DNA from: Chrysophaeum taylorii | Lineage: Eukaryota > Sar > Pelagophyceae > Pelagomonadales > Pelagomonadaceae | Reading direction: 5' to 3' | DNA: 64,000 nt | Assembly (NCBI GenBank): GCA_029834535.1 | Contig: JAQMWT010000009.1 | Location: 62,001 to 126,000 of the forward strand | Shown: positions 55,535-64,000 of the stretch, piece after piece | Layout of the letters: every line of letters begins with the position of its first letter | Numbering within the stretch: position 1 is the first letter of the stretch | The notes under the pieces: model-generated | Told to the model about the DNA's origin: nothing | The model's input: the letters and a program-made list of their open reading frames with translations, nothing else | Database searches by the model: none | Made by a program: the position numbers and the translations under genes

Positions 55535-55860
55535 AGTAAGTTCACCTAGTCCCAATCTCCAACTCCAGTAGTTCACCTGGTCAGTAAGTTCACCTAGTCC
55601 AAATCTCTAACCCCAGTAAGTCCGGCGTAAACCCACTCGTGCTCACACCACTCCTTCGACCTCGTCGCTCTCGCCTCCGCCAATCTAGGCTGCTTTGATC
55701 CGCACACGCCGCTAACCTTTGAGTTTACTCTAATAGTAAAACCCCCAGTAAGTTCACCTGGTCTCAATAAGTTCACCTGGTCACTATATTCACCTAGTCC
55801 CAATCTCAAACCCCAGTAAGTTCACCAGGTCCCAGTAAGTTCACCTACAGTGCGCGTGTA
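55535..55860 (+). repeat. Interspersed AGTAAGTTCACCTGGTC-type repeats
   Basis: About eight near-copies of AGTAAGTTCACCTRGTC (R = A or G) in 300 bp, some arranged in pairs with CCCAATCTC between them. Unknown role; they lie next to the 3' end of the Helitron helicase remnant. Confidence 0.7.
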
Positions 55861-55876
55861 GATGCTGGGAGGGGGC

Positions 55877-56140
55877 TTATCGGTATTGCGCAGCACGTGT
55901 GGGGTAGGGTGGAGTCGTCGACCCAGATGAATATATCCTCGGGGATGCCGATCGACAGAGAGCCACGTAGAGCTGGACGTGGCAGAAGACGGGCTTGGGA
56001 AAGAGGACGCCGACCTCGCGGGGCGTCTGGCCCTGGCTCTTGTTGATCGTTTGGCGTAGGCGGGCCTTAAGCGATACAGGTTGGAGGAGCCTCGGTGACA
56101 ACGACATGATCGATCATGTATCTGGTACCGTTGCAGTGGC
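55877..56140 (-). pseudogene. Helitron/PIF1-type helicase fragment
   Basis: The minus strand carries the C-terminal helicase motifs: C-N-G-T-R-Y-M-I-D-H-V-V-V-T-E-A in one phase (about 56080-56140) and then, in another phase, T-I-N-K-S-Q-G-Q-T ... V-G-V-L-F-P-K-P-V-F-C-H-V-Q-L-Y-V-A-L-C-R (55920-56060), matching the family's T-I-N-K-S-Q-G-Q-T and H-G-Q-L-Y-V-A-L-S-R. The phase change and the Ser-to-Cys and Gly-to-Val differences mark it as decayed. Spacing and sequence are of the Helitron RepHel type rather than cellular PIF1, though this is not certain. No Rep domain is seen in the window. Confidence 0.7.
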
Positions 56141-56411
56141 CGTGCGACGGGTCGAGGTTTCGAAGACTTTAAGCTCGCGATCAAAGTCAGCATGCCGTTG
56201 GTTGTCAGGGAGTTGAAAACTCTACTGTAAAGAGCGAGGCGTCGTCTTCCGACCCAGCCTAGTCAGCCGAAAAGAACTCCGACGCCTCGTCTCCGGGAAA
56301 AAAAGGCCGCGGTCATGCGCGCGTTGTCAGCATCGACAACATCGTTTCGACGGGGCGTGAGAATGGCGCGCTGAAAGAGCCGCCGCGGGTCGTGGAAATA
56401 GTCTGCGAGGT

Positions 56412-56810
56412 CGCCGTAGACGGCTTGGAGGATCACTGTCTGGCTCTCGCGCCTACCTGATCCTTACTCTCGCGCCTACCTGATCCTTACCCTAAATCGA
56501 GGGACAAACAAACAAACAGACAAACAGACAAACATCTGTCGATTCGCCGTAGACGGTTTGGAGGATCACTGTCTGGCTCTCGCGCCTACCTGATCCTTAC
56601 TCTCGCGCCTACCTGATCCTTACCCTAAATCGAGGGACAAACAAACAAACAAACAGACAGACAAACATCTGTCGATTCGCCGTAGACGGTTTGGAGGATC
56701 ACTGTCTGGCTCTCGCGCCTACCTGATCCTTACTCTCGCGTCTACCTGATCCTTACCCTAAATCGAGGGACAGACAAACAAACAGACAGACAGACAGACA
56801 AACGTCTGTC
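56412..56810 (+). repeat. 133-bp unit in three tandem copies
   Basis: Copies start at about 56412, 56545 and 56678, each with CGCCGTAGACGG, GGATCACTGTCTGGCTC, two CGCCTACCTGATCCTTAC boxes and an ACAAACAGAC-type run ending CATCTGTCGATT. The unit end is the same sequence found in the island's terminal repeats. Copies differ at only a few sites. Confidence 0.85.
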
Positions 56811-56909
56811 GATTAGTAGTTAGGACAGACAAACTCCGAATACCTCGCTCACGCCCGCGGCATCGACGCCATCATCCCCCAGCCGGGTACAGCACCACCG
56901 CCTGGCTTC

Positions 56910-57320
56910 TTGGGCCCTGTCGAACAGCGGCTACGTAGCTACGGCACCGTCGCCGGCCTCGTCTTTGGTGCCTTCGGTGAGGCCAGCGCGGCGTGCCACG
57001 CTCTCGCCCAAACACGCGCAGAGCGCATCGCTGCGCGAACCTGGGTGACAAGCGGCTGCGCCAACTTCACAGAGGCAAAGGCGGCCCAAACTCGCCGCAT
57101 CTACCGTGAGTGGGGGATCGCCAACGCATTAGGCCGGGCTCGCTGTGCCCTCACCGCCCTCACCCATGTCGCCGCCTCGGGGAACCCCGCCCAGGCCGCC
57201 CGATCCCAGCAGGACGTCACCCTTCGTCGCACATACGTCCGGCGGCAGCATGCGTACGACCTACGGGCGGGGCCCGTCCTCTCTTCGCCTGCCCCACGCC
57301 TCGGCGATGACCCCGACTAG
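56910..57320 (+). CDS. Uncharacterised 136-codon frame inside the repeat island
   Basis: Ala/Arg-rich protein with the segment V-A-G-L-V-F-G-A-F-G-E-A-S followed by an Ala-rich helix and W-V-T-S-G. It has host-like high GC. I have the impression that similar V-F-G-A-F-G-E-A-S segments recur in algal repeat-borne proteins, but cannot confirm it. It is probably a remnant of a mobile element gene captured in the island. Low confidence that it is expressed. Confidence 0.3.
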   Translation: MGPVEQRLRSYGTVAGLVFGAFGEASAACHALAQTRAERIAARTWVTSGCANFTEAKAAQTRRIYREWGIANALGRARCALTALTHVAASGNPAQAARSQQDVTLRRTYVRRQHAYDLRAGPVLSSPAPRLGDDPD

Positions 57321-57944
57321 GTCCCGCGTACTTATCTCCGCCCGTCAGGCACATCCCTCATACCCCACAAACCCACCCACATCCTTCATGCTCCCCACAC
57401 GCACCCCCCCCTCTTAGCAGTCGACATTTAAAGACAGACAGACAAACAAACAGACAAACAAACATCTGTCGATTAGTAGTTAGGAAGACAGACAGACAGC
57501 CACACACACCCCCCTCTTAGCAGTCGACATTTAAAGACAGACAGACAAACAGACAAACATCTCCGCCCGTCAGGCACATCCCTCATACCCCACAAACCCA
57601 CCCACATCCTTCATGCTTCCCACACACACCCCCCTCTTAGCAGTCGACATTTAAAGACAGACAGACAAACAAATACCCACATCCTTCATGCTCCCCACAC
57701 CCCGCCCCCCCCTCTTAGCAGTCGACATTTAAAGACAGACAGACAAACATCTCTTAGCAGTCGACATTTAAAGACAGACAAACATCTGTCGATTAGTAGT
57801 TAAGATGTCGATTAGTAGTAAGGATTTTAGTAGCTTGGTGGTGTCGAACTCAACGGACGTAACCGTAAAGCTCTTATAGTGTGGTGGTGACGCAAGCAGA
57901 CATACAACAAATACAAACCAAACCAAACCCGGCCAGGAGGGGAT

Positions 57945-58850
57945 ATGACGGAGGCCCTCCGTGCCGCCGAGGAGGGCGTCGAGCACGTGCTGGCGCTCCT
58001 CAAGGGCGGCCGCCTCGACGCCGTCGAGGCCCGGGAACCATTGGTCCGCCTGCTGGGGCTCTGCGACGCCGTCCGCGCGCAGCTCGACCGGCCCGCGGCC
58101 GTCACCGAGGACGAGGAAGATACGACCATCGCCGCGCTGCTGCTCGACGACGACGACGACGACGAGAGCGAACCGAAGCGGCGCCGGAGCGACGGTGTCG
58201 TCACTCCCGTGCAGCCCATCCCGCGCAAGCGCACGGGCGGTTTTTCCGAAGACGAAGCCGTCGCTCAGATAAAGAAGATGTGCGTGAGTCGCGAGGCGAA
58301 ACGCCGCCGCGGTCGCGACGACGAGCCCGTCGGCAAGTGCCAGAAGCTCCCGGAGGAGGACACCGACGACGAACGAAGGCAAGACGACCAGAAGCGACCC
58401 CCGCGACGCCTCGACAGCGACGAAACCGCCCCTCGCGACGCCGACTCGGACGACGACGACTCGGAAGCGGAAGCGGAAGACGAGACCACCGAATCATCGC
58501 CTGCACCTCCCAAGCCTTCTTCTTCCTCGAGGGCCTTCGGCGCGCTCTCGCTGCTTCCCGCCGAAGTCACCCTCTCCGTACTCTCCAAGCTGAACGGCGC
58601 CGAGCTCGGCCGCCTCGAATGCAGCTGCCGCGCGGCCCGCGGCTCGCCAGGTCTCGTCGAGATTGCGGTCCTCCACGTCAAGCGCCACCAGTACGGCGTC
58701 CAAAACCTTCCCCTCCTGAGGCGAGAGAACTGGCCCTTCCTCGTCAATCGCTGGGAATGGACGCGAAGCTCGAAGTCCGTCTCCACGCGCACCGACGAGG
58801 TCGCCGCGGCACTCCAGAGCCTCGACATATTCAACTACCGCTCGCCCTGA
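57945..58850 (+). CDS. F-box-like protein with acidic low-complexity region
   Basis: 301 residues from the ATG at 57945. Residues 1-60 are a helical Leu/Ala/Arg domain. Residues 60-195 are mostly acidic or basic low complexity (Asp runs, K-R-R-R). The C-terminal part has an F-box-like helix set: L-S-L-L-P-A-E-V-T-L-S-V-L-S-K-L-N-G-A-E-L-G-R-L (near 205-228), then C-S-C-R-A-A-R, similar to the F-box pattern L-P-x-E-L-x-x-x-I-L-x-x-L ... L-x-x-x-x-x-V-C-x-x-W. Such proteins are usually substrate receptors of SCF ubiquitin ligases. The final part (W-P-F-L-V-N-R-W-E-W) is unassigned. A Lys/Arg-rich stretch could be a nuclear signal. Confidence 0.65.
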   Translation: MTEALRAAEEGVEHVLALLKGGRLDAVEAREPLVRLLGLCDAVRAQLDRPAAVTEDEEDTTIAALLLDDDDDDESEPKRRRSDGVVTPVQPIPRKRTGGFSEDEAVAQIKKMCVSREAKRRRGRDDEPVGKCQKLPEEDTDDERRQDDQKRPPRRLDSDETAPRDADSDDDDSEAEAEDETTESSPAPPKPSSSSRAFGALSLLPAEVTLSVLSKLNGAELGRLECSCRAARGSPGLVEIAVLHVKRHQYGVQNLPLLRRENWPFLVNRWEWTRSSKSVSTRTDEVAAALQSLDIFNYRSP

Positions 58851-59059
58851 ACCTTTCCTCATTCTATCTCGCCGCCGCCGCCGCCGCCGCAGAAACCACG
58901 TAAGACCCGTTCTGCCGAATGAACTCCGTCGTCGTCGAGTCCCCTCCGTTGCGCCCCTTTGCTCTCTTCTTCCTCGATCGCACGCGCGTCTTCACCCTGC
59001 TTCCTTATTATTCTTAAATTCTCTTCTCCCCCCCAAGTCCGCGAGACTCATCACCATCC
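58851..59059. other. Intergenic region between convergent genes
   Basis: Pyrimidine-rich spacer with a CGC run near 58872-58889. No gene is recognisable. Confidence 0.45.
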
Positions 59060-60154
59060 TCAGGTCGCCGCCGGCTTCTTGGTAGCGCGGAACATGCCGT
59101 ACTCCATGAGGCCGCGCTTGAAGGCGCGATGCATGCGCTCGAGGCAGATGCCGTCGCGGAGACACTTCCACCACATCCGCGGCCCGGCGCGAATAACGGG
59201 CCAGGGGTCGAAGACGCCGACCCAGATGGAGTGGCGCCAGGAGGCGATGGTGTTGGTGGTCCAGTCGTCCGTCTCGACGGTGGCGTACTGGGAAGTGTCC
59301 CGGATGATCCGGTCGTAGTCTTGGATGGAGATGAAGTAGGGGTGCGTCCACTCAGAGTACAAAAAGTCTAGGGCCTGCTCCTCCTCGGCCGTGAAGGACT
59401 GCGTCGCGTTGTCGCGCTGGCACCAGGTCGCCACCACGAGCTTGCCATTTGGCTTGAGAACCCGCGTCATTTCGCGAACGTACTCGCCCTTGTCGGGCAT
59501 GTGCTCGCCGCTCTCGCACCCCCAGACCACGTCAAAACTGTTGTCAGGAAAGTCCATGCGGAGCGCGTCCATCACCTGAAACTTGGCGTTGGGAATCTCG
59601 CGGGCCTTGGCGAGGGCCGTCGCGCGACCGACTTGCTCGCTCGAGAGCGTGATCCCCGTCACGTCTGCTTCCGGCAGCTTCGACGCCATATACCGGGTGG
59701 TCCCGCCGATCCCACACCCTACGTCCAGGATCTTGAGAGGTCCCTCCAGGTCGTTGATGCCCCCCCACTCCATCATGCGCTCGGTGAAGTTGTACTTCGC
59801 CTCGACGAAGTTCTTCAACAAGTATCCGCGACGCATCTCCTCGTCCGTGTAGTAACCCAGGTGGATGTGCTCGCCCCAGTAGTGTTCAAGAATCCCTTCG
59901 CGCGTCCACGCGTCGTACTCGCGTCCGACAGAGTTGGCGGCGCGGTCGTACGGCCTCGACGGCCTGTCGAGCCGCTTTTTCAGCACGACCCCACCTACGA
60001 CGGCAGCAGCGACGGGCGCCACCCATCGCACAGCCGCGGCCGCGGCCAACGCGGTCGAAGCGCGGGGAGCCTCGCGAGACGCCCTCACCCGAACGCGACC
60101 AGGCACCTGCGGCACGAGCGCGCCAGCAACACCCAACAAAAGCCACCACCGCAT
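59060..60154 (-). CDS. Tocopherol O-methyltransferase-like SAM enzyme, plastid targeted
   Basis: 364 residues from the ATG at 60154. Residues 1-16 are a hydrophobic signal (M-R-W-W-L-L-L-G-V-A-G-A-L-V), followed by an Arg/Ala/Ser-rich stretch, as in bipartite plastid leaders of secondary algae, and a membrane-like segment near 50-65. The body is a class I methyltransferase: Y-W-G-E-H-I-H-L-G-Y-Y, SAM motif I I-L-D-V-G-C-G-I-G-G-T-T-R-Y, G-I-T-L-S, then C-E-S-G-E-H-M-P-D-K and V-V-A-T-W-C-Q-R-D. These match gamma-tocopherol methyltransferase (VTE4 class), which makes alpha-tocopherol, and related quinone methyltransferases. Substrate is inferred; MPBQ- or dimethylglycine-type activity is possible. 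An ATG 56 codons upstream (60322) is also in frame but gives a worse leader. Confidence 0.82.
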   Translation of the reverse strand: MRWWLLLGVAGALVPQVPGRVRVRASREAPRASTALAAAAAVRWVAPVAAAVVGGVVLKKRLDRPSRPYDRAANSVGREYDAWTREGILEHYWGEHIHLGYYTDEEMRRGYLLKNFVEAKYNFTERMMEWGGINDLEGPLKILDVGCGIGGTTRYMASKLPEADVTGITLSSEQVGRATALAKAREIPNAKFQVMDALRMDFPDNSFDVVWGCESGEHMPDKGEYVREMTRVLKPNGKLVVATWCQRDNATQSFTAEEEQALDFLYSEWTHPYFISIQDYDRIIRDTSQYATVETDDWTTNTIASWRHSIWVGVFDPWPVIRAGPRMWWKCLRDGICLERMHRAFKRGLMEYGMFRATKKPAAT

Positions 60155-62012
60155 CTCGCGACCCTGACGTGGCTGATTGACAATCAGGGTTTCTTTCTTT
60201 CTTTCTTTCCCACAAACCTGAGAAGGAGGACTGGGGGGGGAGATCGGGGGGTACGACACGAAATCCCGTGTACCAGAGCTAGAATAATTGGTTGGAAAAT
60301 ACGTACGAAACACGTGCATCATCGTGCTGATAAAGACAAGACTTGTTTACCCTAGACACGGCTCTGCTGCTGCTGGAGATACCTAGAGCGTACTGGCAGA
60401 GTCGCGCAGTTGAATGTACTCGAAGCGCAAAGCTCCAACGACTTGGTGCACATACTGCTTCGTACTTCGACTCGCAGTCTCGTCTCGCGGATTGACCTTA
60501 AGGGCTGTTGGGACTCGACGGCGCCGGTGCCGGGCGTCGGCCTCGGGCCTTCTCTAACCATTACTTCCTGGAGTATTTTAAGTAGCCGAGCCCGAAATCG
60601 GTGGCGTCGCTTTTGGCGTCGTTCGGAGTCTGCCCGTCGATGAGGTCGTAGTGTCATGGGTTGCTTCTCTCTGGCATTGGCAGCAGACTGCCATTGCACT
60701 TTTTTTGTCGCACCAGGACCCCCGTCTTTCACGCGCGAGGGCGTAGACGAGGGACTTGAAAACTCGCCACGCACGACAGTCGCTGCGTTTAGTGATGTTC
60801 GGTGCTTCGTAGTGCTCGGTGCTCCGGGGATATTCGAGCGCGCCGCAGTTGAAGGAGACGCAGAATGGCTTCGCCCGGATAGTTCCGCGATTTTCGTCCA
60901 GCCATGGCGATCGATGCGGCTTTGATGATGAGCGTCAAGGTTAAGACGAGTATCGTGGTTGGCGTCGACGAGGTCGCGCGAGAGGCCGCCGTGCTCTGTT
61001 TTTTTCCTAGACTGTGTGATGCGAAGTAGCCCGACCTAGCGTCCTCGACGGAAAGTGCGTGACGACGAGATCGTTGCGATGATGGAATAGGTCGACGGTC
61101 TTTGAAGAGACTGGTTACAATTTGATGTTGCCGCAAGGACGTAGGCGAGCGTCGGCGTCGTTGTCTCCCGCAAAATCCTGTCGAGTACCGAGAAGGAGGG
61201 ATGCGGTTTCGTCCCTTCGCATATACGAAGTGCTTGGCCCACGTAGTACTTGAGATTGTAGAGCACAGTTTGTTTGTTGGAACGCCGCACGTCTCCGATG
61301 GCGAGCGAATACGGTAGGAAGGCGCGTCGGAAAGCTCCGTTTGGTGCATGCACACTTGAGCGCCGGAAAATTTGAGGTCCTTGGTCGGAGCGATACGCGA
61401 CCGTCGTGCACGACGGTTTGCATAGGTCCGTGCTCGCACTCGCGCAGATCTGTCCAGAAGTCGTAGTTGAGACACGGCGGCTGACAGCAGCAGAGCGCGC
61501 GCCTGGGGACTGGCTTGGAGCGTTATGGGCACTGTAACGACGGCAGGCTGAGGCACTCTGGCTGGCTCGGAGCGTTTTTTCCAGCGCGGGAGGGAACACC
61601 GTTCAAAAACTCGTATTACGGCTGAGGCATTTCGCATGGAAGTTGGAGGGCTGCCCCATTTATTATGTCTTCCTTCCTTGTGAACGACTTCGAGAACCTT
61701 GTCTCCGGCCGAATGTACTCTTTTCACGTGCTGCAGAAGCAGCAGATATGATACTCTACCGCGGCGCGCCGCCGCGAGAATCTCCGCATCAGCGCTCGTG
61801 GTCGTTCGCGACGCGCGGCGCATCAATTGCTGCGAGTTTGTTGATGATGATGATGTAACGTTTGCGCCACTACCACGACTCGCGTTATTGAGATGCTCTC
61901 TCCTGACAAGGCGCGCGTTTAAAGAGACTCTCTCTGCCTAGTGATACGCCCGGAGAGTGTGCTACTGCGCCATTAGTGTGTGAACACGGCGACAAAGGAA
62001 TTAATTCCCCCT

Positions 62013-62047
<35 letters not shown>

Positions 62048-62115
62048 TCGTGGTGAATTTCATATGCGTACGTACGCTCGACCCCGTCGGGGCATCGCAG
62101 ACGACGACGAGGAAA
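60155..62115. other. Two-kilobase stretch with no supportable gene
   Basis: Several frames of 100-345 codons are open on both strands, but they overlap each other and show no motif; their amino-acid pattern is that of random GC-rich sequence. Near 60194-60209 there is a TTTC run and near 62018-62044 a GGC run directly before the next gene's stop. I see no tRNA-like structure. Confidence 0.45.
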
Positions 62116-62718
62116 TCATGGTTGATCGAGGACGGCGCGGCGCGAGCGGTGGAGAATTGCCTCGAGGTCTCGGTCGTTCGTATCGAGGCGCGCCTCGAAG
62201 TCGTCGTAGATGGCATCCACGTTGAGCTTTGGGGCGACGACCTCGAGCTTCCTCCGTAGCTTTGCCGGCGATGGGATTTGCCTCGCCAAGGGAGAATGTG
62301 GAGCCGTGTCGAGCGAGGGCGGCGGCGGTGGCGGGGGTTCCACCAAGCTGGAGTGGTGTTGTTCGAGGCAGGCGCGCGCGAGACCGCCGATGGAATCGTC
62401 GTCGCGCTCGGGGGTGACCCCGACCTCGTTGAGCCAGGCGCGCGCCCACAAGCTGGCGTCCTCGTCCTGCATAAACTTGCGGTCGTAGTACTCGGGCGGG
62501 TTCGTTGTCGTTTTGAGGGGAGGGAGGACGGAGAGCGCGTCGGAGAGATCGGTTGGGTCGTTGTTGCCGAGCACGGCGACCATCGCAACGTCCGCAGCGA
62601 CAGAAAAAGTCGTCGTGCGTCTCGCGAGCGGCTCCTCAGGTTGTTGTGGCTCTTCGTCGGATGACGTCAGAGCCTTTTCGAGGTCTGGCGCCGCCTCTTC
62701 TGAGACCACTGCCGCCAT
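62116..62718 (-). CDS. Hypothetical protein, 200 residues
   Basis: Starts at the ATG at 62718. It begins acidic (S-E-E-A-A-P-D-L), has a Pro run of seven to eight (near residue 135) and a C-terminal helical part (L-N-V-D-A-I-Y-D-D-F-E-A-R-L-D-T-N-D-R-D-L-E-A-I-L-H-R). The W-A-R-A-W-L-N-E-V-G-V segment and the final helix look like real secondary structure. No family is recognised. The open frame extends upstream, antisense to the BTB-like gene, but that part is a by-product of base bias. It is divergent from that gene, 108 bp away. Confidence 0.55.
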   Translation of the reverse strand: MAAVVSEEAAPDLEKALTSSDEEPQQPEEPLARRTTTFSVAADVAMVAVLGNNDPTDLSDALSVLPPLKTTTNPPEYYDRKFMQDEDASLWARAWLNEVGVTPERDDDSIGGLARACLEQHHSSLVEPPPPPPPSLDTAPHSPLARQIPSPAKLRRKLEVVAPKLNVDAIYDDFEARLDTNDRDLEAILHRSRRAVLDQP

Positions 62719-62826
62719 GATGTAACGACCGTCGGTGATCCTCCTTACCCTTTGTACTTGGAAAAAAAGACCCTTCTTTGTTGTTGGATTAGTTTTTTCT
62801 TTCAAAAAATTCTTCTTTCGGTCGTC
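62719..62826. promoter_or_regulatory. 108-bp divergent promoter region
   Basis: AT-rich spacer between the hypothetical protein (-) and BTB-like gene (+), with T-rich and A-rich tracts near 62760-62815. No specific site is recognised. Confidence 0.4.
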
Positions 62827-63915
62827 ATGAAGGATCTCAAGGCGGTGATGGTGTCGTTTCCTCGCGGCGACCTCAACCTCCAAATGCTCGCGACATTCAG
62901 CGAGAAGCCGTTGCCCGACGACGTATCGGTCGTGCGACGGCGCGAAGTCGCGGTCGAGGCGTCGCAGACGCCCAAGTCGTTCGTTGCAGCTATGAAGGTA
63001 CACTTCGGCATTGTCGTGACGGACTTGTGGGACGAAGATTTTTTTGCGAGCGGGCGGTACGCGCTGCGGCACGCGATCGCGTCCCAAGACTACTCGCAGC
63101 AATTTTCGACCTTGCTGCTGGGACGTTGCTTTCTGTGCGCCGACGTCGACCTCTCCGCGTCGACCGCGTACCGCCGCGAGCACACCATAAGCCGCTGGAA
63201 GGGGAGCACCAAGATCGTCACTACGGATGGCGCGAGGCTGCGCGTGCCATCGAGCATATTTCAAGACATGGATTTTTTTCGCGGCGTTCCAGACCCCGAC
63301 GACGAAATTCCGATTCTTGCCGATCTCGCCCAGGTCGACCTTCTCCTCCGGCTTCTTCACCCCAGCTTCCCCACGCGGGTCGACGCGGCCGTGGTGACTG
63401 CCGTCGCCCGCCTCGCCCACATGCTCCACATCCCCAAGATCCTCGACCGGTGCATCGAGTGGGGTATCTTCGTGCTTCCCACGCTGCTCCTCGGTGACGC
63501 CTTGAGCGCAGACCTCAAGGCCGACGCCCTCGACGCCCTCGTCCTCCTCGACGAGCTCCGCCCTGCGGCCAAGTGTCCTTGGCACGACAAGGTCCTTTCT
63601 GCCCTCATGGAGCACGTGGTCTCCTACGACGACGGCCTCCCGACGACGAGGAGGACGACGGTTGTCGGGGACCGAGGCGGCGATGAGGAGGAGGAGGAGG
63701 AGGAGGAGGACCCCGTTGACACGGAGGGCCTGCGCGCGCACCTCCGGCGCGGCGGCGGCGCGGTCTCGAATGTCGGCCTCGACGGCGGGCGCGTCGTGGT
63801 CCGCGAAGAGCGGTTCGCGCGCCTCAAGTGCACCACGGTCGTCCGCATGCTGGAGAATCTCCGACAAGGGGACGTCCCGCGAAGGTGCTTTGGTTTGATT
63901 GCCCCCTCGAGCTAA
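62827..63915 (+). CDS. BTB/POZ-like protein
   Basis: 362 residues from the ATG at 62827. Residues about 135-215 fit a BTB fold: V-T-T-D-G-A-R-L-R-V-P-S-S-I-F (first strand and helix), D-D-E-I-P-I-L-A-D-L (the usual I-x-L ... D strand), then L-L-L-R-L-L-H-P-S and A-V-A-R-L-A-H-M-L-H-I-P-K-I-L-D-R-C-I-E (the helices that pair). The N-terminal 120 residues are an unassigned alpha/beta region, and after the BTB part comes a helical stretch (A-L-D-A-L-V-L-L-D-E-L), then a Glu run and a basic end. BTB proteins often act as cullin-3 adaptors or scaffolds. The BTB assignment is moderate. Confidence 0.65.
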   Translation: MKDLKAVMVSFPRGDLNLQMLATFSEKPLPDDVSVVRRREVAVEASQTPKSFVAAMKVHFGIVVTDLWDEDFFASGRYALRHAIASQDYSQQFSTLLLGRCFLCADVDLSASTAYRREHTISRWKGSTKIVTTDGARLRVPSSIFQDMDFFRGVPDPDDEIPILADLAQVDLLLRLLHPSFPTRVDAAVVTAVARLAHMLHIPKILDRCIEWGIFVLPTLLLGDALSADLKADALDALVLLDELRPAAKCPWHDKVLSALMEHVVSYDDGLPTTRRTTVVGDRGGDEEEEEEEEDPVDTEGLRAHLRRGGGAVSNVGLDGGRVVVREERFARLKCTTVVRMLENLRQGDVPRRCFGLIAPSS

Positions 63916-64000
63916 AAAAATGGCAATGAGATCCTTTTCCTTATTTATTACAGTAGGAAACCCTCGTTTTGTTATTTTTTTTTTTTTTTGCCAAGATGGG
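63916..64000. other. Window end: T-rich spacer and possible next start
   Basis: A run of 17 T (about 63974-63990) precedes CCAAGATGGG; the ATG at 63996 could open the next plus-strand gene, but nothing beyond is visible. Confidence 0.3.

Larger units (their letters stand above)
55195..57823. mobile_element. Foldback-type repeat island with 18-bp terminal inverted repeats
   Basis: The outer ends are perfect inverted repeats: CCTTACTACTAATCGACA at 55195-55212 and its complement at 57806-57823. Inside are inverted arms. The left arm (about 55213-55530) holds four units with the core AAATGTCGACTGCTAAGAGG and one partial, alternating with TGTC/TTTG runs. The right arm (about 57410-57800) holds five units in opposite orientation. 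The two arms can pair as a long hairpin, as in foldback elements. The centre holds TTCACC repeats, decayed Helitron-type helicase, a 133-bp triplication and one open frame. The left end is 17 bp after the AspRS stop. No target duplication is clear. Confidence 0.65.

Noticed and set aside
55256-57780. CRISPR-like array from regularly repeated units
   Set aside because: Units occur in both orientations, spacing is irregular, the spacers are themselves simple repeats, and the genome is eukaryotic.
60789-61826. 345-codon minus-strand frame
   Set aside because: Amino-acid pattern looks random, overlapping frames are equally long, and no motif or promoter context supports it.
62719-63867. Long minus-strand frame antisense to the BTB-like gene
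   Set aside because: It is the mirror of a biased plus-strand coding sequence; the plus strand has BTB-like motifs, the antisense has none.

Overview
The window is nuclear DNA from a compact, GC-rich genome of a unicellular photosynthetic eukaryote. Reasons: eukaryotic gene families (cytosolic-type aspartyl-tRNA synthetase, bifunctional PFKFB, PH–inositol-4-phosphatase, polycystin/REJ-like protein, RING-CH and Sip5-like RING proteins), GT–AG introns, a tocopherol-methyltransferase-like enzyme with a targeting presequence, and a DUF1499 protein of the kind found in plastids. The mix fits an ochrophyte/stramenopile picoalga such as a pelagophyte, but that placement is inference. Genes are mostly single-exon and alternate strands; start codons of divergent neighbours lie 66-180 bp apart, and one convergent pair has interlocked stop codons. 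The introns seen are 40, 67 and 179 bp, plus 37 bp in a transposon.

Layout: 0-12 kb holds a cyclophilin tail, DUF1499, a coiled-coil protein (-), a PH–INPP4 phosphatase (-), an EF-hand/zeta-type P-loop kinase (-), a TLDc protein (+) and a secreted At4g14100-like protein (-). 12.9-21.2 kb is one giant gene for a 2,787-residue REJ/GPS polycystin-like membrane protein. 22.2-26.8 kb is a DNA transposon with 14-bp terminal inverted repeats (TIRs), a 7-bp target duplication and a large RNase-H-like transposase; a 273-bp MITE at 34.3 kb shares its ends. 27.5-37.1 kb holds an EF-hand membrane protein, PFKFB, an IQ-like protein, a Sip5-like RING protein, a TrhO/rhodanese protein, a possible Golgi glycosyltransferase and an acyl-protein thioesterase.

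37.4-48.9 kb is an old Ty1/copia retroelement of about 11.5 kb, followed by a second copia fragment to 50.06 kb. It has a half-tRNA-iMet primer site as in Drosophila copia. It encodes a region with the ordered motifs of a C5 cytosine DNA methyltransferase between protease and integrase, and an extra reading frame after RNase H. A near-identical nucleotide motif encoding S-L-N-Y sits at the domain boundaries, like a set of protease processing sites. This is the most unusual system in the window.

51.2-55.2 kb holds a RING-CH protein with an AlgH/UPF0301-like region, a secreted cyclophilin and AspRS. 55.2-57.8 kb is a foldback-type repeat island with inverted arms of tandem repeats enclosing decayed Helitron helicase sequence. 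57.9-64 kb holds an F-box-like protein, the tocopherol-methyltransferase-like enzyme, about 2 kb with no supportable gene, a hypothetical protein and a BTB-like protein. All family assignments were made by reading motifs; no database search was run.
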